A stretch of 64,000 bases of DNA from contig JAZLAH010000005.1 in assembly GCA_045613065.1 (NCBI GenBank), positions 12,181 to 76,180 on the forward strand. The letters run 5' to 3'. Numbering within the stretch: position 1 is the first letter of the stretch; every line of letters begins with the position of its first letter. Below the pieces are notes generated by a model. That model had not been told where the DNA came from. It did not search any database and saw only the letters and a program-made list of their open reading frames with translations. Both the position numbers and the translations under genes were made by a program. Shown here in pieces: positions 41,933-51,563 of this stretch. This DNA is from Fimenecus sp045613065. Its GTDB lineage: Bacteria; Bacillota; Clostridia; Oscillospirales; Acutalibacteraceae.

Positions 41933-44374
41933 TTAGATTTGCTTTAATTTACCAAGATTCTTGATAAGGTTTGGAATACCCTTGAAGATAATCTTGAGAC
42001 CCTGAGCCATCTTGTCTTCGTGAAGAATAAGGATAAGACCCTCAGCCATTTCAGGACTGAAAAGACCAAAGCTCATTGAGATAAAGTTCTTGATTGGAAG
42101 CTGTGTAGCAACAGCACCAGCCATTGTGTCAGCACCAAGGAGCTTGATAAGGAGTCTGTAAATTCTGCCACCCCATTTGCTATCCTGAGCATCCTCAATT
42201 GTATTAAGGAGTGTGAATGGAGCGTTCTTATCTCTTACTGATGGTGGTAATTCTTTACCATAAACTGCTTCAAATTCGTTAGTAGGAACGTTCATAATGT
42301 TTGCACCATAGTATGATGGAGCAGTCTTGCTGTAATCAGGAACAGTTGCTTCAACAGTTGATTCAACGTAAACGTTAGCTTCGAGTCTGATGTCACGGCT
42401 TGATGCACCAATAAGAATCTTGAAGTCACCACTTTCAACGTGCCAGTCACCAAGTTCAACGTTATAGTAAGCAAATGCACGTTTGCAAAGTTCAACTGAA
42501 ACTTCCTTTTCTTCACCAGCTTTTAAGAATACTTTCTTAAAGCCACGAAGTTCCTTAACAGGACGATAAATTGTGCTTTCTACGTCGTTTACATAAATCT
42601 GAGCAACTTCAGCACCGTCAACAGCACCTGTGTTCTTAATCTTAAATGAAACAGTAACTGTGTCAGTATCCTTAATCTTATCAGCAGAAACCTTTACATC
42701 ACTGTATTCGAATGTTGTGTATGAAAGACCATGACCGAATGGGAATGCAACAGGCTTGTTTGCTGTGTCATAGTATTTGTATCCAACATAAACGCCTTCT
42801 CTGTATTCAACTGAAACAGATGTACCAGGGAAGTAGTTGTGGCTTGAGTTGTCTTCAAGTGCAAGTGGATATGTTTCACTGAGCTTACCACTTGGGTTAA
42901 CATCACCGAAGATAATGTCACAAACAGCACTGCCACCAGCCTGACCTGTAAGGAACATATTGAGGATAGCAGGAACTTTGTCAGCCCAAGGCATTGCAAC
43001 AGATGCACCACCTGAAAGAACAACAATTGTGTTAGGGTTAACCTTAAGAACTTCTTCAACAAGAGTGTTGTGGATTGGTGGAAGGTTGATGTGGCTTCTG
43101 TCGTTGCCTTCTGTTTCATATTCATCAGTAAGACCAACGAATACAAGAGCAACATCAGCATCCTTTGCCTTGTTCTTTGCTTCAATAACCATTTCCATTT
43201 CTTTCTTGTTTTTGCCCTTGAGTGTGTATCCAGGAGCAAATGAGAAGTTAACTCCCATTTCCTTCATTGTGTCATAAGCAGAATCAAGCTTGATTGGGTT
43301 GATAAGTGATGAACCAGCACCCTGATAACGAGGTGTGTGTGCCATTTCACCGATAAGAGCAATCTTTGCGTCTTTCTTAAGTGGAAGAACATTGTTATCA
43401 TTCTTCATAAGAACCATACACTGACCTGCAATTTCACGAGCAAGGTTATGGTGAGCATCACTATCATATGTATGTGGTTTGCCAAGCACAGGCTCAGCTT
43501 TCTTTGTCATTTCGATAATCTTGTCACAAGCAGCGTCAAGAACTGCTACATCAAGAGTGCCATCGTTTACAGCGTCGATAATAAGCTTTGTACCGATACC
43601 TGAAGATGTTGGCATTTCGATTTCCTGACCAGCAATAAGACCAGGAACTCTTTCGTTTTCTGCACCCCAGTCAGTAATAACTACGCCTTCAAAGCCCCAG
43701 TCATCACGAAGAACATCAGTAAGAAGCCACTTGTTTTCAGCAGCATAAGTACCGTTAACTCTGTTGTAAGAGTTCATAATTGTCCAAGGCTGAGCTTTTT
43801 TAACTGCAATTTCAAATGGGAGAAGATATGTTTCACGAAGTGTTCTTTCGTCAACAACTGCGTTAACAGTCATACGACGAGTTTCCTGATTGTTTGCAGC
43901 ATAGTGCTTAAGAGATGTACCAACACCCTTACTCTGGACACCGTTTACGAATGCAGCAGACATTTCACCAGCGAGAACACCGTCTTCTGAGAAATATTCA
44001 AAGTTACGACCACAAAGAGGTGAACGCTTGATATTTGTACCAGGTCCTAAAAGAACAGATACCTTTTCCTTTAAACATTCTTCACCGAGAGCTTCACCCA
44101 TCTTGTAAAGAAGGTCAGTATCCCATGAACAAGCAGTTGCAGAAGCTGTTGGGAAACAGATTGCAGGAACACCTTTCAAAAGATTTGTTTCACCCTTTGG
44201 TGTATCACCTGGGTCACCTTTTTTACGAATACCGTGAGGTCCGTCGTTAAGGCTGATTGATTTGATACCCACTCTCTCAACAGGTTGTGAGTGCCAGTAG
44301 TCAAGACCGTCACAAAGACTTGCTTTTTCTTCAAGTGTCATCTTTGCGATGATGTCAGCGTGTTTAAGAGCCAT
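41933..44374 (-). CDS. Beta-glucosidase, GH3, cytoplasmic
   Basis: An 813 aa GH3 enzyme without signal peptide. The start at 44374 has an AAGGAG site. Domain order: GH3 N-domain (about 10-300) with nucleophile Asp in V-V-I-T-D-W-G, GH3 C-domain (about 330-570) with V-V-L-S-G-G-A-S-V and G-N-D-R-S-H-I-N-L-P, and a fibronectin III-like domain (about 580-690) with V-K-E-L-R-G-F-K-K-V. A further roughly 110-residue helical tail ends in a Lys-rich stretch. It should remove terminal beta-linked sugars from imported oligosaccharides. It is monocistronic with its own promoter. Confidence 0.92.
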   Translation of the reverse strand: MALKHADIIAKMTLEEKASLCDGLDYWHSQPVERVGIKSISLNDGPHGIRKKGDPGDTPKGETNLLKGVPAICFPTASATACSWDTDLLYKMGEALGEECLKEKVSVLLGPGTNIKRSPLCGRNFEYFSEDGVLAGEMSAAFVNGVQSKGVGTSLKHYAANNQETRRMTVNAVVDERTLRETYLLPFEIAVKKAQPWTIMNSYNRVNGTYAAENKWLLTDVLRDDWGFEGVVITDWGAENERVPGLIAGQEIEMPTSSGIGTKLIIDAVNDGTLDVAVLDAACDKIIEMTKKAEPVLGKPHTYDSDAHHNLAREIAGQCMVLMKNDNNVLPLKKDAKIALIGEMAHTPRYQGAGSSLINPIKLDSAYDTMKEMGVNFSFAPGYTLKGKNKKEMEMVIEAKNKAKDADVALVFVGLTDEYETEGNDRSHINLPPIHNTLVEEVLKVNPNTIVVLSGGASVAMPWADKVPAILNMFLTGQAGGSAVCDIIFGDVNPSGKLSETYPLALEDNSSHNYFPGTSVSVEYREGVYVGYKYYDTANKPVAFPFGHGLSYTTFEYSDVKVSADKIKDTDTVTVSFKIKNTGAVDGAEVAQIYVNDVESTIYRPVKELRGFKKVFLKAGEEKEVSVELCKRAFAYYNVELGDWHVESGDFKILIGASSRDIRLEANVYVESTVEATVPDYSKTAPSYYGANIMNVPTNEFEAVYGKELPPSVRDKNAPFTLLNTIEDAQDSKWGGRIYRLLIKLLGADTMAGAVATQLPIKNFISMSFGLFSPEMAEGLILILHEDKMAQGLKIIFKGIPNLIKNLGKLKQI

Positions 44375-44425
44375 AATTATTCTCCTTCTCAAAAGTATAT
44401 TTTAAGTTATTTAATACCATCTTAT

Positions 44426-44454
44426 ATAATACAATAGTTTAGTAATTATTGCAA
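44426..44454 (-). promoter_or_regulatory. Promoter of the GH3 gene
   Basis: On the minus strand, TTGCAA (44449-44454), 17 bp, TATTAT (44426-44431). Confidence 0.65.
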
Positions 44455-44478
44455 GTGTTTTGGATTATATCTGTCACC

Positions 44479-45825
44479 CTACTCGTCAGTTTCCTCTGAA
44501 AGTCCGTCAAATAACAGCTTTTCAGCGGTTGGGGCGTCGATTTCTTCAATATTTTTAAGTTTTCTGCGGATAAAGAGGTTTTTACGTTCAGCATCTTCAA
44601 GTGTTTTTCCTGCTTCGTCAACCTTTTTCTTCGCCTTACTAAGTAAGTCACCGAATTTTTCATACTGAACCTTTGCTGCACCAAGAAGCTGACGGACTTC
44701 GTTGGCTTTTTCGTTAATAGCAACTGTTTTAAAGCCCATTGAAAGTGAATTAAGAAGTGCAGTAACTGTTGTAGGACCTGCAATCATAATGTTATATTCG
44801 TTCTGAATTTTTTCAGGCAATCCTGTTCTTGATGACGCAATTTCAGCATAAAGACCTTCAGTTGCAAGATACATAATTGCAAAAGGTGTTGTGTTTGGCA
44901 CGTGTATGTATTTTGCAATTGATTTTGCTTCACTTAAAACTCTGCTTTCAAGTTCTTTTCTTGCTTGTTTTACTGCTTCTGCATCTGCTCGGTCAGCAGC
45001 ATCACAAAGACGGACATAGTCTTCCATAGGGAATTTTGAGTCAACAGGAAGAAGAATGTCTTTACCATCTTTTTCACTTGATGGAATACGGATAGCAAAT
45101 TCAACTCGGTCAAGGGAATTTGGAACAGTAGCCACATTCTTTTCAAACATATTTGGAATTGTCTGGTTTAAAATGCCTTCTAATTGCACTTCAGCCCATG
45201 TTCCTCTTGCTTTGACGTTAGTAAGAACACGATTAAGTGCAGTAACATTTTCTGTAACACCTGTTGAAAGTGTCTGCATTTCACCAAGAGATTTGTAAAG
45301 GTTTTCAAGCTGCTCCGAAACTGTTTTGAACGAAGAATTAAGTCGTGTTGTAAGGGTTGATGTGAGTTTTTCGTCAACAGTTACTCTCATTTCCTCAAGT
45401 TTCTTTTCGTTTGATTCCTGCATTTTTGTAATAGAAGATTCAAGAACTCTGTTTTGCTTTTCATTTTGTTCAGCGTTTTTGTCACGGATAGAAAGAAGCA
45501 TTTCATTCATTTTTTCACGGTGTTCATAATTGCCCTTATTCATATTGTCAATTCGTTGTGACATATCTTCAAGGCTTTTTTGCACATCATGACGGATTTC
45601 TTTATTAGAATTCTGATTTTCAACACGGATACGATGAAATTCATCACCCATACTTTTGTTTATGTAATCAAGCTTGTTTTCAAGAGATTTAATCTCATCA
45701 TTATCTTCTTTATCTGATTCTTTGATTACCTTTGTGAGCTTGCCTATATAAAAGGCAAAAATAATAAAGCTGATTGCTATTATAACAGCGCCAATTAAAC
45801 GGAATATTTCAAACCATAAATCCAT
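44479..45825 (-). CDS. rmuC: DNA recombination protein RmuC
   Basis: A 448 aa protein. One N-terminal membrane helix (about 5-28) is followed by a long coiled coil (about 30-180) and the RmuC nuclease-like domain (about 190-390): L-T-N-V-K-A-R-G-T-W-A-E-V-Q-L, L-P-V-D-S-K-F-P and M-I-A-G-P-T-T-V-T-A-L-L-N-S-L. RmuC limits recombination at inverted repeats in Escherichia coli. The start at 45825 follows an AAGGAG site; the frame upstream is A/T-rich without one. Confidence 0.93.
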   Translation of the reverse strand: MDLWFEIFRLIGAVIIAISFIIFAFYIGKLTKVIKESDKEDNDEIKSLENKLDYINKSMGDEFHRIRVENQNSNKEIRHDVQKSLEDMSQRIDNMNKGNYEHREKMNEMLLSIRDKNAEQNEKQNRVLESSITKMQESNEKKLEEMRVTVDEKLTSTLTTRLNSSFKTVSEQLENLYKSLGEMQTLSTGVTENVTALNRVLTNVKARGTWAEVQLEGILNQTIPNMFEKNVATVPNSLDRVEFAIRIPSSEKDGKDILLPVDSKFPMEDYVRLCDAADRADAEAVKQARKELESRVLSEAKSIAKYIHVPNTTPFAIMYLATEGLYAEIASSRTGLPEKIQNEYNIMIAGPTTVTALLNSLSMGFKTVAINEKANEVRQLLGAAKVQYEKFGDLLSKAKKKVDEAGKTLEDAERKNLFIRRKLKNIEEIDAPTAEKLLFDGLSEETDE

Positions 45826-45937
45826 AATTTTCTCCTTATACATATAAATATATTTTATTATAACAAAAGAATACAATAAATGCGAGTTTTTTGTAAAAAT
45901 TTTTTCTCAAAATATAGCCTTATTTCTTATTATTTGA

Positions 45938-45943
45938 TATAAT
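45938..45943 (+). promoter_or_regulatory. Extended -10 upstream of the substrate-binding lipoprotein
   Basis: TGA-TATAAT at 45935-45943; the -35 is weak. It overlaps a possible upstream ATG at 45942, supporting the start at 45960. The resulting leader is only about 10 nt and would cut into the ribosome site, so the true promoter may lie elsewhere. Confidence 0.4.
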
Positions 45944-45959
45944 GAAAAAGGTGAATAAA

Positions 45960-47537
45960 ATGATTAAGAAAATTTTTGCAATTTTAATATCAACAATTCT
46001 GCTTATTACTTGTTTGGCAGGTTGTTCAGAAGAAAATGAAATATATCTCTCTGGTGCTGTTGATGAAATGCCTCGATATTTTGACCCACAGGTGTCAGCA
46101 TCAACAAGTGAAAAAATAGTAGCTGTTAATATTTTTGACGGTCTTTTTAAACTTGACGAAAACGGCGAACCACAGAAGTGTATGGTTAAGGATTACAAGG
46201 TTTCTGCGGATGGACTTGTTTATACTTTTTACCTTAAGGAAAATATGAAATATTATATTTCAGGTGAGGTTAAGGCTTTTCTTGAGGAGAATGAAAAAAC
46301 AATTGAGGGAAGAGTTACTGCAAAGGACTTTGTGTTTGGTATAACAAGAGCAATTTTGCCTGAAACCCATTCCCAGAATTACAGTTTATTAAGCATTATA
46401 AAAAATGCTGATAAAGTACATAGTGGTAAAATGTCAGCAAACGAACTTGGAATAAAAGCTATAAATGACTATACTCTTGAAATTACTCTCGAAGAAAAGT
46501 CTTCAGAATTTCTCTATTCTCTTTCACAGCCTGTTTCATTCCCTTGTGATGAGGAATTCTTTAACCTTACAGATGGCAGATATGGTCTTGATGAAGAATA
46601 CATAATTTCAAATGGTTGTTTCTATCTTTCTGATATCAAAGATGGTGAATCAGTTCGTTTTTCAAAGAGTCAGGAATATGCAGGTGACTTTGGCACAATT
46701 GTCACATCAGTAAGACTCCATATGAATTCTGATGAAATTGATATTGCTAAAAAAGTTGATGACAAGACATATGATTTAGGCTTTTTTGTAAGTGAAGATG
46801 CAAAGGATGAACTTGGCAGAAGAACTCAGAAGACTAATCTCCAGAACATCACAACTGCACTTGTTTTCAATATGAACAAACAGGCTCTTCAAAATGTGAA
46901 ACTTCGAACAGGTCTTGTTGGCAGTATTGATTTTGCAACAATAACAGAATCAAAAATAACAAACCTTGTTCCATCAGGATATAAAATGTCAGGTGGTAAG
47001 GTTGAAACAGTATCATATAATATTGAAAATGCAAGAAAGAATATGATTTCAGCATTTGAAGAATTGGAACTTGATAACCTTACAATAAGTATCCTTTGTA
47101 CAGAAGAAAATGAAGAAATGGCAAAGGCTATTGTAAATTGCTGGCAGACAAATATCGGTGTTGAACTTAATGGTACAATAACTGTTGCGAAAGAAGACGA
47201 GTACTACTCAAAAATTAAATCAGGTGAATATAGTATTGTGATTTATAACTTGACAGTTGACTCTGACAAATCAGCTGATTTCTTATCAATGTTCAAATCT
47301 GACAGCAAGTACAATGTTTTCGGTTATGCATCAGAAGAATATGATAGAATGATAACTGATTTAAATAGCAATCCTACAAAAGAAAAAGTGGTTTCTTGTG
47401 AAAGTCATTTACTGAAAAATGCAGTAGCAGTGCCTGTGAATTACAAGAACACCATTTTTGCAGTTGCAAAAGACACAAGCGGAGTATATTCAGCAGGGGA
47501 CAGAGCAAACATTTATTTCTATAAAGGACAAAAATGA
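45960..47537 (+). CDS. Family 5 peptide-type substrate-binding lipoprotein, orphan
   Basis: A 525 aa lipoprotein of the ABC transporter solute-binding family 5 (OppA/DppA type). Lipobox L-A-G-C at residue 22; Y-F-D-P-Q-V-S-A-S-T-S-E-K-I-V-A-V-N-I-F-D-G-L and Y-T-F-Y-L-K-E-N-M-K-Y are family segments. Start 45960 has an AAGGTG site. No permease or ATPase is adjacent, which is unusual: it may serve a transporter encoded elsewhere or act as a receptor. It overlaps the VanZ-like gene by 4 bp. Confidence 0.88.
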   Translation: MIKKIFAILISTILLITCLAGCSEENEIYLSGAVDEMPRYFDPQVSASTSEKIVAVNIFDGLFKLDENGEPQKCMVKDYKVSADGLVYTFYLKENMKYYISGEVKAFLEENEKTIEGRVTAKDFVFGITRAILPETHSQNYSLLSIIKNADKVHSGKMSANELGIKAINDYTLEITLEEKSSEFLYSLSQPVSFPCDEEFFNLTDGRYGLDEEYIISNGCFYLSDIKDGESVRFSKSQEYAGDFGTIVTSVRLHMNSDEIDIAKKVDDKTYDLGFFVSEDAKDELGRRTQKTNLQNITTALVFNMNKQALQNVKLRTGLVGSIDFATITESKITNLVPSGYKMSGGKVETVSYNIENARKNMISAFEELELDNLTISILCTEENEEMAKAIVNCWQTNIGVELNGTITVAKEDEYYSKIKSGEYSIVIYNLTVDSDKSADFLSMFKSDSKYNVFGYASEEYDRMITDLNSNPTKEKVVSCESHLLKNAVAVPVNYKNTIFAVAKDTSGVYSAGDRANIYFYKGQK

Positions 47538-48007
47538 TGAAATTTGGCAAGACAATTTATCTGATTTTTTCGTGGTTACTGGTATTCGTTGTTCTCATTT
47601 TCATATTCAGTCTTTCGGCACAGGATGCAGAAGAGTCAAAGGAGTTAAGCGATTCTTTTGTGAGCAAAACATTACAATTTCTCGAAGTGTATATTGATGG
47701 TGAACTGCTCCGAAAAATTGCTCATATGCTTGAGTTTACAGCACTTTCATTCACATTATATAACGGAATTTTCATTACTTGGGAAACGAAAAAAACACCC
47801 ATAATATCACTTGTTTTAACTGTAGTCTGTGCAATAGGTGATGAAATCCATCAGATATTCGTACCCGGCAGAGCTTTTCAGTTCAGTGATATTTTAATTG
47901 ATAGTGCTGGTGCAGTAATCGGTATCATTGGATATTTAATATTATATAAAATATACTTATTTATAAAGGGAAGAGGTAACAAAAATGGCAGTATTAAAAC
48001 CATTTAA
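47534..48007 (+). CDS. VanZ-like membrane protein
   Basis: A 157 aa protein with four hydrophobic segments and the VanZ-family pattern: R-K-I-A-H-M-L-E-F near residue 61, G-D-E-I-H-Q-I-F-V-P-G-R near 101 and F-S-D-I-L-I-D-S-A-G near 116. VanZ gives low-level teicoplanin resistance in enterococci, while most homologues have unknown roles. It is coupled to the previous gene by an ATGA overlap and overlaps the next gene by 23 bp. Confidence 0.88.
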   Translation: MMKFGKTIYLIFSWLLVFVVLIFIFSLSAQDAEESKELSDSFVSKTLQFLEVYIDGELLRKIAHMLEFTALSFTLYNGIFITWETKKTPIISLVLTVVCAIGDEIHQIFVPGRAFQFSDILIDSAGAVIGIIGYLILYKIYLFIKGRGNKNGSIKTI

Positions 48008-49226
48008 GGCTGTAAGACCTAAGGACGAATATGCATCTTCAGTTGGTGCATTACCTTATGACGTAATGAATTCAGAAGAAGCAAGAGAAATGGTAAAGGA
48101 CAAACCTTACTCATTTTTACACATTGATAAAGCAGAAGTTGACTTGCCACAGGGAATTGATATCTATTCACCTGAAGTTTATCAGAAAGCAAAAGAAAAT
48201 CTTGATGCTTTAAGCACAAACGGAATTTGTCAGCAGGATGAAAAGCCCATGCTTTACATTTATCGTCAGATTATGAATGGCAGAGAGCAGACAGGTATCG
48301 TTGGTTGTACTGCAGTTGATGATTATATTAATAATGTTATTAAAAAGCACGAATTTACAAGAGCAGACAAAGAAGCAGACAGAATTCGTCACGTTGATAC
48401 TCTTGATGCTAACACAGGTCCAATTTTCCTAACACACAGAGAAAATAAGACAGTTTCTGATATTACTGAAAACTGGAAAAATACACACGCACCTGCATAT
48501 GACTTTATAAGTGATGATGGTGTATCACAAACTGTATGGGTTATCGATGATAATGACGTTATTGATACTCTTGTTAAGGAATTTGCAGAAATTCCATACC
48601 TTTATATTGCTGATGGTCACCACAGATGTGCTTCTGCAGTTCGTGTTGGTGAACGCAGAAGAGGTGAGGGAGAATACGATAAGAATGCTGAATTCAACTT
48701 CTTCCTTTCAGTTATCTTCCCTTGTGACCAACTTAAAATTATGGACTATAACCGTGTTATCGCTGACCTTAACGGAAACACAAGTGAAGAATTCATTGCA
48801 AAAATGGGTGAAAAGTTCGTAGTTGAAGAAGCTGATGAAAGTCCTTATTCACCAAAAGAACGTCATACATTCGGCATGTATCTTGACAATAAGTGGTATA
48901 AGGTTACTGCAAAACCAGTGTTTATCAATGAAAACGACCCTGTCGAGTGTCTTGACGTTTCAATTCTTCAGAATAACCTTATTACACCTATTTTAGGAAT
49001 CGAAGATCCAAGAACTGATAAGAGAATCGACTTCGTTGGTGGTATCCGTGGCTTGGGTGAACTTGAAAGAAGATGTGCAGAGGGTATGAAATTAGCTTTT
49101 GCAATGTACCCAACTTCACTCAATGAACTTATGGACATTGCAGATGCAGGAAAGGTTATGCCACCAAAATCAACATGGTTTGAACCAAAGTTATTATCAG
49201 GACTTTTTATTCACAAGTTATCATAA
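47985..49226 (+). CDS. DUF1015 family protein
   Basis: A 413 aa cytosolic protein matching DUF1015: P-Y-D-V-M-N-S-E-E-A-R near residue 24, the central A-D-G-H-H-R-C-A-S-A near 205 (a ParB-like G-H-H-R motif) and D-P-R-T-D-K-R-I-D-F-V-G-G near 343. The biochemical role is not established to my knowledge. In other genomes it is often near serine-biosynthesis genes, but none is here. It is last in the three-gene run starting at 45960. Confidence 0.88.
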   Translation: MAVLKPFKAVRPKDEYASSVGALPYDVMNSEEAREMVKDKPYSFLHIDKAEVDLPQGIDIYSPEVYQKAKENLDALSTNGICQQDEKPMLYIYRQIMNGREQTGIVGCTAVDDYINNVIKKHEFTRADKEADRIRHVDTLDANTGPIFLTHRENKTVSDITENWKNTHAPAYDFISDDGVSQTVWVIDDNDVIDTLVKEFAEIPYLYIADGHHRCASAVRVGERRRGEGEYDKNAEFNFFLSVIFPCDQLKIMDYNRVIADLNGNTSEEFIAKMGEKFVVEEADESPYSPKERHTFGMYLDNKWYKVTAKPVFINENDPVECLDVSILQNNLITPILGIEDPRTDKRIDFVGGIRGLGELERRCAEGMKLAFAMYPTSLNELMDIADAGKVMPPKSTWFEPKLLSGLFIHKLS

Positions 49227-49264
49227 TTGTCTTGCAAAAAAATAAATCAAAACTTAAATGCTGT

Positions 49265-49296
49265 ATGGCAGGGGATTTCTCCTGCCATATTTTGTT
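49265..49296 (+). terminator. Terminator after the DUF1015 gene
   Basis: An 8 bp stem (49265-49272 with 49281-49288), then ATTTTGTT. Confidence 0.75.
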
Positions 49297-49375
49297 GTGA
49301 TTATGCACAAAAATACATACCTTGTTTTGTAAATTTGTGCCAAAGGTAGAAAGTTAAAGAATTAACATTAATTTA

Positions 49376-49404
49376 TTGACTTTGCTTTTTTGTTATTGTA
49401 ATAT
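49376..49404 (+). promoter_or_regulatory. Promoter of the YczE-type gene
   Basis: TTGACT (49376-49381), 17 bp, TAATAT (49399-49404). Two copies of ATATATGTRCAAAT (49401 and 49425) lie around the transcription start. Confidence 0.65.
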
Positions 49405-49465
49405 ATGTACAAATAAGAGCACGTATATATGTGCAAATTAAACAATGAAAAGGCGAAAACAATAA

Positions 49466-50194
49466 ATGACACAAATTCTTAAAAGCATGAATCCTATAAC
49501 AATTTTTTCACAGAAGGACGGAGTAAAAAGAACTGCGATTATGTTTATGAGCATTCTTCTCATGGGCTTTGCAGTATCAATTTTTTCATATTCGGGTATG
49601 GGTGTTGACCCATTCACAGCACTTAATATGAGCATCAGTGCAAAAATCGGTGTAAGTTTTGGTTTGTTCCAGATGTGTATGAATGGGGTAATTCTTGTTC
49701 TTGTTGCTCTTACATCAAAACACCTTATCAGCCTTGGTACGGTTGTTAATATGGTTGGTGTTGGCTATGTATGTGAATTTTTTACAGAAATATATGAGCA
49801 GATTTTACCTGCTGAAATTTCATTTCCTGTACAGCTTGTATTTATGGCAATGGGTGTTTTCCTTTTAAGCCTTGCAGCTTCACTTTACTTTAACTGCAAT
49901 ATGGGTGTTTCACCTTATGATGCATTGGGCTTTGTTATGGAAGAAAATATAAAGCTTAAGTACAAATGGAGTCGAGTGATTACTGACCTTGCCTGTACAT
50001 TGATTGCTGTTTTATTAAACGGACCAATCGGTATCGGTACAGTTGTTACAGCATTCTTTATGGGTCCTGTAATTGCACTTTGTGATACAAGAATTTCAGT
50101 AAAAGTTCTTAATGCAAAATACACTTTCTTAAGACATTTTACAGTTATCAGATATTACGACTACACTCAGTTTGGAAAAGGCGAAGTAGCGTAA
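49466..50194 (+). CDS. YczE/YitT-type integral membrane protein
   Basis: A 242 aa protein with five to six hydrophobic helices. Features are S-G-M-G-V-D-P-F-T-A-L-N near residue 46, G-I-G-T-V-V-T-A-F near 189 and N-M-G-V-S-P-Y-D-A near 148, an internal repeat of the same pattern. The family may include transporters, with no agreed substrate. It is monocistronic between a promoter and a terminator. No clear ribosome binding site was found (AAAGGCGA lies about 10 bp upstream). Confidence 0.8.
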   Translation: MTQILKSMNPITIFSQKDGVKRTAIMFMSILLMGFAVSIFSYSGMGVDPFTALNMSISAKIGVSFGLFQMCMNGVILVLVALTSKHLISLGTVVNMVGVGYVCEFFTEIYEQILPAEISFPVQLVFMAMGVFLLSLAASLYFNCNMGVSPYDALGFVMEENIKLKYKWSRVITDLACTLIAVLLNGPIGIGTVVTAFFMGPVIALCDTRISVKVLNAKYTFLRHFTVIRYYDYTQFGKGEVA

Positions 50195-50216
50195 AATAAA
50201 AAGAGTAAAAAAATAT

Positions 50217-50248
50217 CCCTTGGAATTTAAGTTTCCAAGGGGTTTTTT
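50217..50248. terminator. Bidirectional terminator
   Basis: A 9 bp stem (50217-50225 with 50233-50241) with T6 on one side and A7 on the other, ending both the YczE gene and the convergent aldolase gene. Confidence 0.85.
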
Positions 50249-50267
50249 ATTTATGTATTAAGCTGAA

Positions 50268-51488
50268 TTATTTACCAGCCTGTTTTGAATACTTGAGCTT
50301 GTAAACGAGTCTCATAATTCTTGTTTCGAGAGGATTGATTGGTTCAATCTTTTCAAACATCTGAGCACTGATCTGAATTTTAGCACCTTTATTTGTGATA
50401 AATTCAATAGCACCTGCATCGTATTCACTACCAGCAACACAAAGAGCACCGTTGTTCTCAAGAAGAACTGCGTTTCTGCCCTTAAGCTTCTTAACAACTT
50501 TCTTAGCAGTTGCAAGTGTGTTGTTAGGGTCATATTTTGCACTCTTAACATTAACACCAACAATCTGAGCAAAGTCGTCGATAAGTGGACGCATTGTCTT
50601 GCCCATCTTTGAACAAGCAACAGTATATGGGTCCTTTGTGTGAGAAATAAAGTTTACATCTGCACGGTTCTTATATACTGCACGATGAAGTTCGATTGAG
50701 CTGTTGCTCATATCACCTGCGATAACATCACCTGACTCAATGTCAATTCTTGTGATTGTGCCGTCACCGTCAATAACTGAAATATTGAAAACAGGACCGT
50801 CACGTTCACTCTTACAAGCTTCAAACTCAGGAGCAGTAGAAGGTTTCTTAACAAACTTTTCAACAACATAGTCGTTGATTGCAGTAAGACTTTCAGCAAC
50901 TGTACCTGTAAGTGATGTGTATTTATCCATTACGTACTGTTCACAGATATCTTCAACCTTCTGTGCAACGTTGAATGCATCGTCATAGTCAACACCCATG
51001 CAAACTGCACCGTGGTGAGCCATAACAGCAGCCTTCGCATCAGAACGAGTAATAGCGTCGATAACGCCTTTACGAAGTTTCTTTGTACCAGGAAGACCAT
51101 ATGAAGCGATAGGAAGGTTAGTACCAACAACCTGAGCATTTTCGCCTTCGATATTGTTGATGTCCATACCAAGTGAAGAAACGATTGAAGCATTTACCTG
51201 GTGTGTATGAATAACAAAGTTGATTTCAGGACGAAGCTTAGAGCAAGCTGCGTGAATACCTTTTTCACTTGATGGTTTGATTTCACCTTCATATTCAAGG
51301 TCCTCGATATTAACGAGAACGATTTCTTCAGGAGTGAGAGTTTCATAAGCACGACCACTTGGAGTGATTACGAACTGTGTTTCACTGATTCTGCAAGAAA
51401 TATTACCCCAAGTACGAGCAATAAGACCAGCTGCGATAAGTTCTTTACCAGCTCTTATAACAGTTTCTTTTGCCTGCATAATATCCAT
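50268..51488 (-). CDS. Tandem class II aldolase/adducin protein, second domain degenerate
   Basis: A 406 aa protein of two fused class II aldolase/adducin domains. The first (about 5-200) keeps the zinc and catalytic pattern: G-N-I-S, S-S-E-K-G-I-H, H-T-H-Q and M-A-H-H-G-A. The second (about 225-400) has H-T-K-D in place of H-T-H and E-N-N-G-A in place of H-H-G, so it has lost the metal site and is probably structural. The class cleaves sugar phosphates such as L-fuculose-1-phosphate. Start 51488 has a GAGGTGA site. An aminotransferase gene lies 75 bp upstream on the same strand, likely one transcript. Confidence 0.82.
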   Translation of the reverse strand: MDIMQAKETVIRAGKELIAAGLIARTWGNISCRISETQFVITPSGRAYETLTPEEIVLVNIEDLEYEGEIKPSSEKGIHAACSKLRPEINFVIHTHQVNASIVSSLGMDINNIEGENAQVVGTNLPIASYGLPGTKKLRKGVIDAITRSDAKAAVMAHHGAVCMGVDYDDAFNVAQKVEDICEQYVMDKYTSLTGTVAESLTAINDYVVEKFVKKPSTAPEFEACKSERDGPVFNISVIDGDGTITRIDIESGDVIAGDMSNSSIELHRAVYKNRADVNFISHTKDPYTVACSKMGKTMRPLIDDFAQIVGVNVKSAKYDPNNTLATAKKVVKKLKGRNAVLLENNGALCVAGSEYDAGAIEFITNKGAKIQISAQMFEKIEPINPLETRIMRLVYKLKYSKQAGK

Positions 51489-51563
51489 AATATTCACCTC
51501 ATTCTTAAATTAGGTTAATAAAGGTGGATGAAGATGAATTCACCCACCCGAAAAAATCAATGA

